DNA of 64,000 bases from Rhodanobacter sp. Soil772 (GTDB taxonomy: Bacteria > Pseudomonadota > Gammaproteobacteria > Xanthomonadales > Rhodanobacteraceae): NCBI RefSeq assembly GCF_001428385.1, contig NZ_LMSK01000002.1:978731-1042730 (forward strand), written 5' to 3'. Shown one piece after another: positions 52,413-64,000 of the stretch. The notes under the pieces are model-generated. The model searched no databases. It saw only the letters and a program-made list of their open reading frames with translations, and was not told the origin of the DNA. The translations under genes and the position numbers were made by a program. Positions within the stretch are counted from its first letter, which is position 1, and the number at the start of each line of letters is the position of its first letter.

Positions 52413-55400
52413 CTATCGGCGCAGCAGAGCGGTCAACAACGCACGCAACGCGGCCGGCCTCACCGGCTTGTGCAGTACCGGATAACCGAGCGCCCGCGCC
52501 TTCTGCTTCAGCTCGCTGCTGCCGTCGGCGGTGATCATCGCCACCGGCGGCAACTTGCCCAGCACGCCGCGCAGTTGCTGCAGCGCCTGCAGGCCGTCGA
52601 CGCCATCGGCCAGGTGGTAGTCGGCCAGGACCAGGTCGATCGAACCCCGCGCCAGTTCCCCGCGGGCCTGTTCCACATCCAGCGCGATGCGGCAATCGAC
52701 GCCCCAGCGGCTGAGCAGGGCGCGCATGCCGTCGAGGATGGCGGCGTCGTTGTCCAGGCACAGCACGGTCAGCGGCAGCTGCTTGTCCGGACCGGCGCGC
52801 TGCACCCGCTGGCGGCGCGCCGGCACCGCCTCGTTGCGCGGCACCGTCACCGCGAAGCAGCTGCCGTGCGCGACCCGCGAATGCAGATCGAGCCGGTGGC
52901 CGAGGATGCCGGCCAGGCGGTCGCAGATCGACAGGCCCAGCCCCAGCCCTTTCTCGCCCCACGGCGAAGGCTGTTCCAGCCGCTGGAATTCGCCGAAGAT
53001 CCGCGCGCGCTGCTCCGCCGCGATGCCGGGACCGGAATCCCACACTTCGATGCGCACCTCGTCGGCGCCCATCCGCCGCGCGCCCAGCAGCACGCTGCCC
53101 TTGCTGGTGTAGCGCAAGGCGTTGGAGAGGAAGTTCTGCAGGATCCGGCGCAGCAGCTGCGGGTCGCTGCGCAACGCCAGCTGCGTCGGCACCACGCGCA
53201 GGCGCAATCCGCGCTGCTCGGCGACCACCGCGAACTGCGCCCGCAGCGAATCGAACAGTTCGGCCAGCGCGAACGCACCGACTTCCGGGTGGTAGCTGCC
53301 GGCATCCAGCCGCGAGACGTCGAGCAACGCATCGAGCAGGTCTTCGGCGGCGCGGAACGAAGCGTCGATGCGTTCGGCCAGCCCGCTCGCCTCCGCATCC
53401 AGGCCGGGGTGCTGGCGCAGCGCCGAGGTGAACAGGCGCGCCGCATTCAACGGCTGCAGCAGGTCGTGGCTGGCCGCGGCGAGGAAGCGGGTCTTGGAGA
53501 TGTTCGCGGTCTCCGCCGCACGGCGCGCCTGCGCGGTGGCGACCAGCGCCTCGGACAGTTCGGCGGTGCGCTGCTCGACGCGCTGCTCCAGCGTCTCATT
53601 CACCTCGATCAGCGCCTGCTCGGCGTGCTTGTATGCGGTGACGTCGGTGTAGGTGGTGACGTAGCCGCCGCCGGGCAACGCGCGGCCGCGCATCTCGATC
53701 ACCGTGCCGTCCGGGCGGATGCGCTGGAACAGGTGCGACGAACCGGCGTGCATGTAGTCGATGCGCTTGGCCACATGGCCGTCCACCTCGCCGGGGCCGC
53801 ATTCGCCCAGCTCGGCGTTCCAGCGGATCAGCTCGGCCACCGGCACGCCGACGTGCACCATGCCGTCGGGGTAGTCGAACAGCTCCAGGTAGCGCCGGTT
53901 CCACGCCACCAGGCGCATTTGCGCGTCGACCACGCTGATTCCCTGCGAGACGTTTTCCAGCGTGGTGGACAGCAGCTCGCGATTGAAGCGCAGTTCCTGC
54001 GAAGCCTCGTCCAACAGCGCCATCGACTCGGCCACGTCCAGGCCGCTGCCGGACAGCGCGCTGATCAGGATGCGCCGCGCATTGGCCGCGCCCACTGCCG
54101 AGGCCAGCAGCCGCTCGGTGTACTGGATCAAGGCGCGGTCGGCCGCTTCGCCGGGCAGCAGCGGCTTGCCGCGGCGCTGGCCGTATTCCTCGAAGGCGCG
54201 CACGCTGCTGCGCTCGCCCACGATGCGCTCGGCGATGGTGCGCAGGTCAGCCACCGCCACGCGGCCGCGCCAGTCGCCGCTGCCGCTGCCGCTGGCCGGA
54301 TCGGCGTCCATGAACATCGCCGCGTGCAGGCGTTCCTCCAGGCTGGGCCGCAGGCGCAGCGAGACGAACACCAGGCAGCCCACGTTGACCAGCAGCGACC
54401 AGAACGTGCCGTGCATCACCGGCTCCCAGCCACTGAGGTGGAACAGCGCCTGCGGGCGCAGCCAGTCCCAGCCGAACGGCCCGGCCTGCAGCCACTGATC
54501 GGAACGGATCAGCGCCGGCAGCAGCAAGGTGTACAGCCACATCACGAAGCCGGCGGCCAGGCCCACCATCACGCCGCGGCGGCTGGCACCGCGCCAGTAC
54601 AGCGCCGCGATCAGCGCCGGCGCGAACTGCGCCACCGCGGCGAACGCGAGCAGGCCGGTGGCGGCCAGGTTCTCCGCGTTCGCCGCGACCCGGTAATAGG
54701 CGTAGGCCATCACCGCCAGCAGGATGATCGCCACCCGACGCACGCCCAGCACCAGGTGCGACAGGTCGCTGCGCTGCTCCAGCCGCAGCCGGCGGATGCG
54801 CAGCAGCGCCGGCATCACCAGGTCGTTGCTGATCATCGTCGACAGCGCCACCGAGGCCACGATCACCATGCCGGTCGCCGCCGAGAAACCGCCGATGAAG
54901 GCCAGCAGCGCCATGCCGCGATCGCCGTACGCCATCGGCAGGGTCAGCACCCACGCGTCGGCGGCGCCATCGCGCACCAGCGGCATGTGCGCGCCTGCCG
55001 CCACGATCGGCAGCACCGCCATGCTGACGATGGCCAGGTACAGCGGCACCATCCAGCGCGCGCGGGTGAGGTCGTTGGCGTCCTCGCACTCGACCATGCC
55101 GATCTGGAACTGCCGCGGCAGGCAGAACATGGCGCAGAACGCCAGCATCGTCTGCGCCAGGAAACCCGGTGACAGGCCGTGGCTCAACTGCGTGAGCGGC
55201 AGCTGCACCGTGCTGACCAGCCCCGGCCCCTGCCACAGCGCGTAGCCGGCCAGCGCCACGAAGGCCAGCAGCTTGATCAGCGACTCCAGCGCGATCGCCA
55301 GCATCATGCCGTGGTGATGCTCGGTGGCGTCGATGCTGCGCGTGCCGAACAGGATCGCGAACACCGCCAGCAGCGCCGCGCACCACATCGCGCTGTCGAT

Positions 55401-55874
55401 GCCGCCGGCCGTCACCATGCCGTGCCTGACGCCGCCCAGCACACCGAACGACATCGCCACCGCCTTGAACTGCAGCGCGATGTACGGCACCACCGCGATC
55501 ACCGCGATCACTGCCACCAGCGCCGCCAGGCCGTGCGACTTGCCGAAGCGCGCGCCGATGAAGTCCGCGATCGAGGTGATGTTGCGCTGCCTCACCACCT
55601 GCACCAGCCGGCGCAGCAGGCCGAAGCCGAACACGAACAGCAGGATCGGACCGAGGTAGATCGGCAGATAGGCCAGGCCGTCGCGCGCCGCCGTGCCGAC
55701 CGCACCGTAGAACGTCCACGACGAGCAATACACTGCCAGCGCCAGGCTGTAGACGATCGGACGCAGGCGCGGCTGTCGCGGGTACAGCGGCCGACGGTCG
55801 CCCGCGTAGGCCACCACGAACAGCAGCCCGACGTACAGCAGCGACACCAGCAGCAGCAACCAACCCTGGATCAA
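52413..55874 (-). CDS. crbS: Hybrid sensor kinase with Na+/solute symporter domain, CrbS-like
   Basis: An 1153-residue membrane protein from TTG 55874, which has GGAGAACGAGGC just before it. Residues 1-500 are an SSSF-type symporter with 13 or so helices (QRNITSIADFIGARFGKSHG; LKAFVALAG-like helices). PAS domain with VAWNRRYLELFDYP near 720, coiled coil, HisKA (FLAAASHDLLQPLNAARLFT), HATPase (EVWDSGPGIAAEQRARIFGE, GLGLGLSICDRLAGIL) and a C-terminal receiver (LTVLCLDNDAAILDGMRALL; Asp in LVLADYHLADG). It senses substrate flow or acetate and controls CrbR; roles inferred from homologues. Confidence 0.9.
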   Translation of the reverse strand: MIQGWLLLLVSLLYVGLLFVVAYAGDRRPLYPRQPRLRPIVYSLALAVYCSSWTFYGAVGTAARDGLAYLPIYLGPILLFVFGFGLLRRLVQVVRQRNITSIADFIGARFGKSHGLAALVAVIAVIAVVPYIALQFKAVAMSFGVLGGVRHGMVTAGGIDSAMWCAALLAVFAILFGTRSIDATEHHHGMMLAIALESLIKLLAFVALAGYALWQGPGLVSTVQLPLTQLSHGLSPGFLAQTMLAFCAMFCLPRQFQIGMVECEDANDLTRARWMVPLYLAIVSMAVLPIVAAGAHMPLVRDGAADAWVLTLPMAYGDRGMALLAFIGGFSAATGMVIVASVALSTMISNDLVMPALLRIRRLRLEQRSDLSHLVLGVRRVAIILLAVMAYAYYRVAANAENLAATGLLAFAAVAQFAPALIAALYWRGASRRGVMVGLAAGFVMWLYTLLLPALIRSDQWLQAGPFGWDWLRPQALFHLSGWEPVMHGTFWSLLVNVGCLVFVSLRLRPSLEERLHAAMFMDADPASGSGSGDWRGRVAVADLRTIAERIVGERSSVRAFEEYGQRRGKPLLPGEAADRALIQYTERLLASAVGAANARRILISALSGSGLDVAESMALLDEASQELRFNRELLSTTLENVSQGISVVDAQMRLVAWNRRYLELFDYPDGMVHVGVPVAELIRWNAELGECGPGEVDGHVAKRIDYMHAGSSHLFQRIRPDGTVIEMRGRALPGGGYVTTYTDVTAYKHAEQALIEVNETLEQRVEQRTAELSEALVATAQARRAAETANISKTRFLAAASHDLLQPLNAARLFTSALRQHPGLDAEASGLAERIDASFRAAEDLLDALLDVSRLDAGSYHPEVGAFALAELFDSLRAQFAVVAEQRGLRLRVVPTQLALRSDPQLLRRILQNFLSNALRYTSKGSVLLGARRMGADEVRIEVWDSGPGIAAEQRARIFGEFQRLEQPSPWGEKGLGLGLSICDRLAGILGHRLDLHSRVAHGSCFAVTVPRNEAVPARRQRVQRAGPDKQLPLTVLCLDNDAAILDGMRALLSRWGVDCRIALDVEQARGELARGSIDLVLADYHLADGVDGLQALQQLRGVLGKLPPVAMITADGSSELKQKARALGYPVLHKPVRPAALRALLTALLRR

Positions 55875-55969
55875 GCCTCGTTCTCCCCAGCCAGACGGAT
55901 CGACAGCCGACACGGCTGCACGCGAGTCGCGCGCTTGTGCCGTGGCGGCGCCGGCGGCACCATGCACGA

Positions 55970-56614
55970 ATGACCGCCGCGCACGCACCGACGCTTGCCA
56001 ACGTAGCAGAGCACCTGCGCGATGACGAGATTCATGTGTGGCGGCTGGACTACCGACCGGCGCACGGGCGGGCACCATTGCGCGCGGTGTTGGCCGCCTA
56101 CCTCGGCATCGCCGCGGAGCAGGTGACGTTGACCGACGGCGAACACGGCCGGCCGGCACTCGCCGCCGGGCACGATCCGTCGCTCGGCTTCAACTGGTCG
56201 CACAGCGACGGGCAGGCGCTGATCGCGATCGGCCGGCACCTTGCGCCGGGGATCGATCTCGAGCGCCTGCGTCCGCGCGCACGCGCACTGGAGATCGCCG
56301 AACGCTATTTCAGCGCCGACGAAGCCGCGGCTTTGGCCGCGTTGCCGGCGGCGCAGCGCAGCGCCGCCTTCCTCGAACTGTGGACCGCCAAGGAAGCTGT
56401 GTTGAAGGCGCTGGGACGCGGCATCGCGTTCGGCCTGAACCGGCTCAGCATCGCCAGCGCCGCCGATCGGTTGCAGTTGCAACGGCTGGAGGGCGACGAC
56501 GTCGGCGCCTGGCAGTTGCAACGGCTGGATATCGACAGCAGCCTGGTCGCGGCGCTGGCGTGGCGCGGCGACGAGCGCCGGATCCGCTTCGGTGCGCTTG
56601 CCAGCGGCGACTGA
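55970..56614 (+). CDS. 4'-phosphopantetheinyl transferase superfamily protein
   Basis: A 214-residue Sfp-type enzyme: [29 protein letters not shown] (Mg-binding Asp/Glu), [20 protein letters not shown] (WxxKEA motif). It moves phosphopantetheine from CoA to a carrier protein. Divergent from crbS across about 95 bases. ATG 55970. Its target carrier is not in the window. Confidence 0.9.
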   Translation: MTAAHAPTLANVAEHLRDDEIHVWRLDYRPAHGRAPLRAVLAAYLGIAAEQVTLTDGEHGRPALAAGHDPSLGFNWSHSDGQALIAIGRHLAPGIDLERLRPRARALEIAERYFSADEAAALAALPAAQRSAAFLELWTAKEAVLKALGRGIAFGLNRLSIASAADRLQLQRLEGDDVGAWQLQRLDIDSSLVAALAWRGDERRIRFGALASGD

Positions 56615-56706
56615 TCGGTGCACTGTTTCCGGCCCATCGACCGGCCCCGCGCGAACCGGGGCCGCCATGCCGATCGCCCTCAACCGCCCAGGATCGTCTG
56701 CCCGCC

Positions 56707-57450
56707 ATGACCCTGCTCAGCATCAACCTCAACAAGATCGCCGTGCTGCGCAATTCGCGCGGCGGCCGGGAACCGGATATCTGCCGCGCCGCGCAGACCT
56801 GCATCGAGGCCGGCTGCGGCGGCATCACCGTGCACCCGCGCCCGGACCAGCGCCACGTGCGGCCGCACGACGTGCGTGCGCTGGCCGCGATGCTGCGCGG
56901 GCGGGTCGAGTACAACATCGAAGGCAATCCGTTCGCCGACGCCCGCGGCGAGTACCCGGGCCTGCTCGCGCTGGCCCGCGAAGTGCGCCCGACCCAGGTG
57001 ACCCTGGTGCCGGACAGCGACGGCCAGATCACCTCCGACCACGGCTTCGACCTGCGCCGCGACATCGCGCAGCTGCGTCCGCTGGTCGGCGAGCTGTGCG
57101 ACCTCGGTTGCCGGGTCAGCCTGTTCGTCGATGCCGGCAGCCAGGATTTCGACCTGGCCGCGGTAATCGGCGTGCAGCGCATCGAGATCTATACCGGCCC
57201 CTACGCCGAGGCGTTCGCCGACGGCCAGCCCGCGGCAGCCCTGGCGACCTGTGCCGACACCGCGCGGCGCGCGCAACAGGCCGGCCTGGCGGTGAACGCG
57301 GGGCACGACCTCAGTCAGGCGAACCTGGGCACGTTCAAGGCGGCGATCCCCGGGCTGGCCGAGGTCTCCATCGGGCACGCCCTGATCGGCGAGGCGCTGT
57401 ACGAGGGATTGGCCACTACCGTGCGCAACTACCTGCAGATCCTGCGCTGA
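56707..57450 (+). CDS. pdxJ: Pyridoxine 5'-phosphate synthase
   Basis: A 247-residue TIM-barrel enzyme with PdxJ signatures: [101 protein letters not shown]. It joins 1-deoxyxylulose phosphate and 3-amino-2-oxopropyl phosphate to make vitamin B6. It follows the transferase gene by 92 bases. Confidence 0.96.
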   Translation: MTLLSINLNKIAVLRNSRGGREPDICRAAQTCIEAGCGGITVHPRPDQRHVRPHDVRALAAMLRGRVEYNIEGNPFADARGEYPGLLALAREVRPTQVTLVPDSDGQITSDHGFDLRRDIAQLRPLVGELCDLGCRVSLFVDAGSQDFDLAAVIGVQRIEIYTGPYAEAFADGQPAAALATCADTARRAQQAGLAVNAGHDLSQANLGTFKAAIPGLAEVSIGHALIGEALYEGLATTVRNYLQILR

Positions 57451-57483
57451 GGATTGCACCCGGGTCCGCCCGCACAAACAAAA

Positions 57484-57508
57484 ACCCCCGCGCAGGGCGG
57501 GGGTCTTC
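57484..57508 (+). terminator. Rho-independent terminator after pdxJ
   Basis: ACCCCCGC / GCAG / GGCGGGGGT stem-loop preceded by AAAA and followed by CTT, 34 bases after the pdxJ stop. Also suits the convergent exbD gene from the other side. Confidence 0.75.
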
Positions 57509-57538
57509 GATGTTGCGCGCTGCCGCAGCAGCACCAGG

Positions 57539-57943
57539 TCAGAAGTTCTCGGTGAAACCGATCTTGACCAGGTTGTAGCTCTTCGCGTCGGCCAGCACTC
57601 GTGCCACGTGCTGATAGGCCACCGCGTCATCCGCGGCGATCTGGATTTCCGGCTGGTTGCTCTGCTGGGCGATCACCGCGAGCTGCGCCTTCAGGCCCAA
57701 CTCGTCGACCGGTGTGTCGTTCCAGTACAGCGAACCGGCCTGGTCGATCTTCAGATGGATCGGATCCAGCGGCGTGGTCGGCGGCGTGGGGTTCGGATTC
57801 GGCTGCGGCAGATCGACCTGGATCTTGTGCGCCAGTACCGGTGCCGTGATCATGAAGATGATCAGCAGCACCAGCATCACGTCGACCAGCGGCGTGACGT
57901 TGATCTCCGACATCGGTCCACTGGTGTTGGTAGAGAAAGACAT
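57539..57943 (-). CDS. exbD: ExbD/TolR biopolymer transport protein, copy 2
   Basis: A 134-residue protein with one N-terminal membrane helix (MSEINVTPLVDVMLVLLIIF) carrying the conserved proton-path Asp, then a periplasmic domain rich in Pro (LPQPNPNPTPPTTPLDP). It is last in the tonB-exbB-exbD-exbD operon. Only 4 bases separate it from the first ExbD. Confidence 0.93.
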   Translation of the reverse strand: MSFSTNTSGPMSEINVTPLVDVMLVLLIIFMITAPVLAHKIQVDLPQPNPNPTPPTTPLDPIHLKIDQAGSLYWNDTPVDELGLKAQLAVIAQQSNQPEIQIAADDAVAYQHVARVLADAKSYNLVKIGFTENF

Positions 57944-57947
57944 CTCG

Positions 57948-58370
57948 TCACCCCTTCGGCGCGTCAGTGGTCATGAAGCCGACATGCACCATGCCCGAAT
58001 CCTTGGCGTCGCCGATGATCTTCTTCACGATCTTGAACTCGGTGTTCTTGTCCGCACGAATCTGCAGTTCCGGCTGGGGCGACTTCTGCGCATTCACCGC
58101 AAACTGCGCCCGCAACTCGGCTTCGGTGACCAAGTGGTCATTGAAGTACATGCTGCCGTCCTGCTTGACCGCCAGATCCAGCGGCGCCACCGGCAGCTCC
58201 GCATCCTTGGTCTTGGGGTTCGCCGTGGGCAGATCGATCGTGATGGAGTGAGACATCAGCGGCGCGGTGATCATGAAGATGATCAGCAGCACCAACATCA
58301 CGTCGACCAGCGGCGTGACGTTGATCTCCGACATCGGGCCGCCGGAATTGTCTCCTACGCTCATCGACAT
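57948..58370 (-). CDS. exbD: ExbD/TolR biopolymer transport protein, copy 1
   Basis: A 140-residue paralogue with the same membrane helix (MSEINVTPLVDVMLVLLIIF) but a different periplasmic part (TANPKTKDAELPVAPLDLAV). Two ExbD paralogues in a row are typical of Xanthomonadaceae TonB systems, where the second is needed for some functions. Eleven bases after exbB. Confidence 0.94.
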   Translation of the reverse strand: MSMSVGDNSGGPMSEINVTPLVDVMLVLLIIFMITAPLMSHSITIDLPTANPKTKDAELPVAPLDLAVKQDGSMYFNDHLVTEAELRAQFAVNAQKSPQPELQIRADKNTEFKIVKKIIGDAKDSGMVHVGFMTTDAPKG

Positions 58371-58381
58371 GGGTCAATCCC

Positions 58382-59155
58382 TCACTTCGAGCTTTCGACG
58401 CGTGAACCAGTCGCGAAGAAGTCGTGCAGGTCGTGCGCGAACTCGTCGAAGCGGGCGTAGACCACGCGGTTCGAACGGCTGAAGAAGTTGTAGGCGAACA
58501 GCGCCGGGATGGCGGCGAACAGACCGAACGCGGTCATGATCAGCGCCTCACCGACCGGGCCGGCCACCGCGTTCATCGACGCGTTACCGGAGGCGGCGAT
58601 GCGGATCAGGGCGTGGTAGATGCCCCACACGGTACCGAGCAGACCGACGAACGGTGCAGCGGAACCGACCGTGGCGAGCAGGGTCATGCCGCCTTCCAGA
58701 CGCATGCTCTCGCGAGCCACGGCCTGACGCAGGGCGCGGTCGATGAACTCCGAACGACTCAGCGACTCGGCCAGGCGGCCGGTGGTGCCTGCCGCCGACG
58801 TGGCCTGCTGGTGATGGGCCACCGCGGAGGCGGCGTCGAGCGCGATCTTGGAGAACGGTTCGCTGCGCGGCTGGGCTTCCAGTTCGCGGATCGCGTCCTG
58901 GGTGGAGCCGTTGCCCCAGAAGCCGCCGATGACCTTGTCGGCGCGAGCCTTCACTGTCGCATTGCGGATGCCGTTGGCAATGATGAAGTACCACGACAGG
59001 AACGACATCACGACCAGGGTCACGAAGACGACCCAGCCGAGCCAGTCGAAGTTCTGGATCAAATTGTCGAAGCCCATGGCTTTCATGGCTTCGGCGTTGG
59101 TATTGCCACCCATGGCCTGTGCGGCATCGGTCGTTGCAGGAGTCTGTAGGAACAT
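58382..59155 (-). CDS. exbB: ExbB/TolQ MotA-type proton channel protein
   Basis: A 257-residue membrane protein with three helices: WLGWVVFVTLVVMSFLSWYF, the MotA/TolQ core GGMTLLATVGSAAPFVGLLG and TVWGIYHALIRIA, then VGEALIMTAFGLFAAIPALF. Works with ExbD to energise TonB by the proton gradient. Confidence 0.96.
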   Translation of the reverse strand: MFLQTPATTDAAQAMGGNTNAEAMKAMGFDNLIQNFDWLGWVVFVTLVVMSFLSWYFIIANGIRNATVKARADKVIGGFWGNGSTQDAIRELEAQPRSEPFSKIALDAASAVAHHQQATSAAGTTGRLAESLSRSEFIDRALRQAVARESMRLEGGMTLLATVGSAAPFVGLLGTVWGIYHALIRIAASGNASMNAVAGPVGEALIMTAFGLFAAIPALFAYNFFSRSNRVVYARFDEFAHDLHDFFATGSRVESSK

Positions 59156-59211
59156 AACGCTACCCTAGGGAAGTCAAGCGTGAACTGTAACTGTAAACCG
59201 GAAGGATCCGG

Positions 59212-59871
59212 TTACAGCTGGTTGAGATTGAAGTTGACCGGAACGCGTGCGTACCCTTCAACTTTTTGTCCATTTCGAATCGTTGGATTGAAGCGCCAAC
59301 GACGTGCGGCATCCATGGCAGCACGATCGAGTTCGTGGTAGCCGCTGGACCGGTCGATCTTGATGTCCTTCGGCGAACCATCCACGCCCACCAGGATCAT
59401 CAGCACCACCGTACCTTCGTGCCGCTGACGGATCGCCTGCGGTGGATACTTCGGCTGAAGACGGCTGTTGTAGCTCAGATCCGAACTGGCCGTGATATCC
59501 GAAGGCGGCGCCGGTGGAGCTGGCGGTGCCGGCGGTGGTGCCGGGGTCGCATTCGCCGAAACCTCTTCCACCGGTGGTGGCGGAGTCGGCGGCGGCGGAG
59601 TCGGCGGCGGCTTGATCTGCTGGATGATCTTCGGCGGCGGCTGCTTCGGCGGCTCCGGCGGCGGCGGCGGTGGCGGCGGCGGCGGCGGCGGCGGCTCGAT
59701 GAAGTTCACCTGGACGATGCGTTCCTTTTCCTTGTGGTTCTGATTCGGCGGCGCCATCGGCGCCACGATCAACAGGAATGCAAACGCATGCAGCCCGATG
59801 GCAACTGCCAATGCCCAGGTGCGTTTCCAACTAAACGGCTCGCGCCCGATTTCTTCGTTACTTGAGGCCAT
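59212..59871 (-). CDS. tonB: TonB energy transducer
   Basis: A 219-residue protein: N-terminal anchor (TWALAVAIGLHAFAFLLIVA), a long Pro-rich spacer (13 or more prolines in a row followed by PEPPKQPPP), and a C-terminal TonB domain (LQPKYPPQAIRQRHEGTVVL, DGSPKDIKIDRSSGYHELDR, AAMDAARRWRFNP). Transfers energy to outer-membrane receptors. First gene of the operon, 56 bases before exbB. Confidence 0.96.
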   Translation of the reverse strand: MASSNEEIGREPFSWKRTWALAVAIGLHAFAFLLIVAPMAPPNQNHKEKERIVQVNFIEPPPPPPPPPPPPPEPPKQPPPKIIQQIKPPPTPPPPTPPPPVEEVSANATPAPPPAPPAPPAPPSDITASSDLSYNSRLQPKYPPQAIRQRHEGTVVLMILVGVDGSPKDIKIDRSSGYHELDRAAMDAARRWRFNPTIRNGQKVEGYARVPVNFNLNQL

Positions 59872-60090
59872 CTGTCACTATCTGAAGCTGATCAAACCGA
59901 AGGAGAACGTTGCCGCAGGGCTTGGCCCGAAACCGTCTGATGCCTGGACGGACCCGGAAGGAACTTAGCCACTGGGGAGACGCTAGGGAAAGGTTTCAAC
60001 GGTACAACAGCACATGGCATTTGTATAGCACCACGGGGCAGATGATATGGACGTCCATCCACCCCGCGGCCTGCCGCGCGCTTCGATCGG

Positions 60091-61380
60091 TCAGCCCGCG
60101 CCGGTCTTTTTCAGCCAGTCCCTGGCCTTCGCAGCCGTCTCCGGATCCTGTGCGGCCTTCTTCATTGCGGCAATCGCAGCAGGCTTGTTCTTCAAGCCAC
60201 GCTCGGACTCGGCCAGCAGCATGTACGCCGTGCCCTTGTGCTTCACGCCCTTGTCGATGGCCTGCTGGATCAGGCCCTTGGCCTGGCTGTACTTGTTCTC
60301 GCTCAGCAGCAGGCGTCCGGCGCGCAATGCGGCCTCGCCATCGGTGGCGATCGGCTGGGCCTTGTTGTAGTAGCCAATCGCCTTGTCGATGTTGTTCGCG
60401 ATCTCGGCGGACTGGCCCAGCAGCACGTAGGTTTCCGCGTCGGGCTTGAGCACACCCTTGCTCATGCCTTCCTCAAGCACCTGCCCGGCCTTGATCGCGT
60501 TCGGCGCGGGATCGGAGCTTTCCTGGCCGGTGATCAGGTACAGCTTGGCCAGGTTCACGTACTGCGAGTCCTTGGTAAGCGTGCCGCCGGCGCGGGCCTT
60601 CTCCATCATCTGGATCGCTTCCGGGTACTTGTGCGCCTGCATCAGCACCGCGACCGCGTTGTTGAGCGCGTTCGGATCGCTTGGATTGGAGTTGAGCTGG
60701 TTCTTGGCCAACTCGGCGGCCTTCTCGTCCTGGCCGGATTCGGCATAGCTGGCCATCAGGATCTGGTCCCAGGTTGGCTGCGGCTTGTCGGTCAGCGACT
60801 TGGCCTTGTTGATCGAGGCAATTGCCTCCGGGTACTTGCTCAGGCGGTACTGGGCGTTGCCCTCGAGCGCGTACGAATCGGCGGTTTCCTTCTTGCCTTC
60901 GGCGCGCCACTTGGCGATCGTGTCCAGCGCGGGCTGGTACTGCTCGTCGGCCATCTGGAACTGCGCCAGCATGTACATCAACTGGAAGTAGGTGTCGTTC
61001 GGCATCACGCCGAGTGCCAGCGAGCGCTGCAGCGAGCTGATCGCGCCCTTGTAGTCGCTGTCGTTGTAGTGAAGGCTGGCCATGCCCTGCAGCGCCAGCG
61101 CTTGCGCGTACTTGCTCTTGCTGCCGTCGATGATCGGCTGCAGCATCTGCTCGGCTTTGGCCTTGTCGCCTGCGTTGACCGCATCCAGGCCGTCGTTGAG
61201 GTTTTTCTGATCCTTCTCGCTGGTCAGGTCGAGCTTCGGCTCGGCGCGGGTCGCGTTCGGATACAGCACTTCCTTCTTGGGTTTGGCATCGTCGCTCTTG
61301 CGTGCCAGCACCGGGCTGCTGACCACGCCCAGCAGCAGCGCAACGCTGGCCAGCATGGTTAACCCTCGGACATGCTTCAT
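60091..61380 (-). CDS. Periplasmic tetratricopeptide-repeat protein
   Basis: A 429-residue protein with a signal peptide (residues 1-26, LLGVVSSPVLARK) and about nine TPR units (AQALALQGMASLHYNDSDYK, GAISSLQRSLALGVMPNDTY, DSYALEGNAQYRLSKYPEAI, ASINKAKSLT and so on). Probably a scaffold in the envelope; partner unknown. Upstream of the tonB operon on the same strand with about 220 bases between, and downstream of gyrB. Confidence 0.85.
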   Translation of the reverse strand: MKHVRGLTMLASVALLLGVVSSPVLARKSDDAKPKKEVLYPNATRAEPKLDLTSEKDQKNLNDGLDAVNAGDKAKAEQMLQPIIDGSKSKYAQALALQGMASLHYNDSDYKGAISSLQRSLALGVMPNDTYFQLMYMLAQFQMADEQYQPALDTIAKWRAEGKKETADSYALEGNAQYRLSKYPEAIASINKAKSLTDKPQPTWDQILMASYAESGQDEKAAELAKNQLNSNPSDPNALNNAVAVLMQAHKYPEAIQMMEKARAGGTLTKDSQYVNLAKLYLITGQESSDPAPNAIKAGQVLEEGMSKGVLKPDAETYVLLGQSAEIANNIDKAIGYYNKAQPIATDGEAALRAGRLLLSENKYSQAKGLIQQAIDKGVKHKGTAYMLLAESERGLKNKPAAIAAMKKAAQDPETAAKARDWLKKTGAG

Positions 61381-61640
61381 GGTGATCCTCGTAATGTTCT
61401 GGGCGTGTCGTTAATGACGCGGGGGACTGTGAAGCGTAACGCGTCCCGGCAAGCGATAACAAGTTGCAGTGCCGCATCAAAGTTTGTTAAAAATCAATTA
61501 CTTGACGACCTTCCCTGGTCGATCGGGCAAATTATTTGTCTTTCACCGGTCGCCATCGCAGCCTTTCCACAAGCCTGCGCGCCTGATCTGAAAACCCGTC
61601 ACTGGTGCCCGACGTATGCCGTGACACCAGTGAGAACCGC

Positions 61641-64000
<2,360 letters not shown>

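Noticed and set aside
52470-55172. A 900-codon plus-strand frame opposite the CrbS-like gene
   Set aside because: Antisense shadow, extremely rich in Gln, Arg and His, with no domain; the minus strand carries a complete hybrid kinase.
59492-59743. Gly-rich repeat protein on the plus strand
   Set aside because: It is the antisense reading of the proline-codon run in tonB.

Overview
The window looks like chromosome from a GC-rich gammaproteobacterium of the Xanthomonadales, most likely Rhodanobacteraceae (Rhodanobacter/Dyella-like). This is inferred from the gene content and order at the right end (gyrB, a TPR protein, tonB-exbB-exbD-exbD, pdxJ, a crbS/crbR-type acetate regulator next to acs, a DcaP-type porin) and from short GTAGGAGCGCACC-type palindromic repeats. 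No rRNA, tRNA or CRISPR array was seen.

The window has two halves that meet near 45.05 kb. To the right is ordinary, very GC-rich core chromosome. It holds an acetate-use block (MFS permease, porin, acs, CrbR-like regulator, CrbS-like symporter/kinase hybrid), a phosphopantetheinyl transferase, pdxJ, a complete TonB energising operon with two ExbD copies, a large TPR protein and gyrB, which runs off the window edge. To the left is about 45 kb of accessory DNA. The border falls inside a PA0069-type radical SAM gene that stops just after its first 90 or so codons, before the FeS cysteine motif is complete. The rest of that gene is nowhere in the window, so the accessory half, or much of it, may be one large insertion or a composite of several.

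Accessory layout, left to right: (1) 0-14.3 kb, catabolic and redox genes: an outer-membrane MetA-pathway-type protein, an MDR oxidoreductase, a cupin, and an operon wrbA / DUF4126 / zinc alcohol dehydrogenase / linalool dehydratase-isomerase-like protein / SCO1-like protein. These are followed by a propeller-type sensor kinase with a divergent NarL-type regulator, an AraC regulator, two small proteins that may be MbcA/ParS-type antitoxins, and an AhpD-like protein. (2) 14.6-23.0 kb, a probable and possibly undescribed defence locus. A four-gene, tightly overlapping operon encodes a radical SAM enzyme, a small conserved protein, a 1342-residue NACHT/STAND-type NTPase with an N-terminal restriction-nuclease-like domain, and a GNAT-like protein. 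A 593-residue protein with its own nuclease-like C-terminus is divergent from it. (3) 23.1-24.3 kb, an intact IS30-family element. (4) 24.4-29.7 kb, a tripartite drug-efflux operon between two MarR genes, with two matching operator-like sites. (5) 30-33.7 kb, a PagL-like lipid A deacylase and a compact cbb3-type oxidase in which the CcoO-like subunit carries an extra cytochrome c domain. (6) 34.1-36.4 kb, small accessory genes with an Xre regulator and two candidate operators. (7) 36.4-45.05 kb, a mobile element core of three large tyrosine recombinases with a small TnpC-like partner, plus unrecognised cargo, ending at the broken PA0069 gene.

All functions come from reading motifs and from remembered family features. 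No database search was run.
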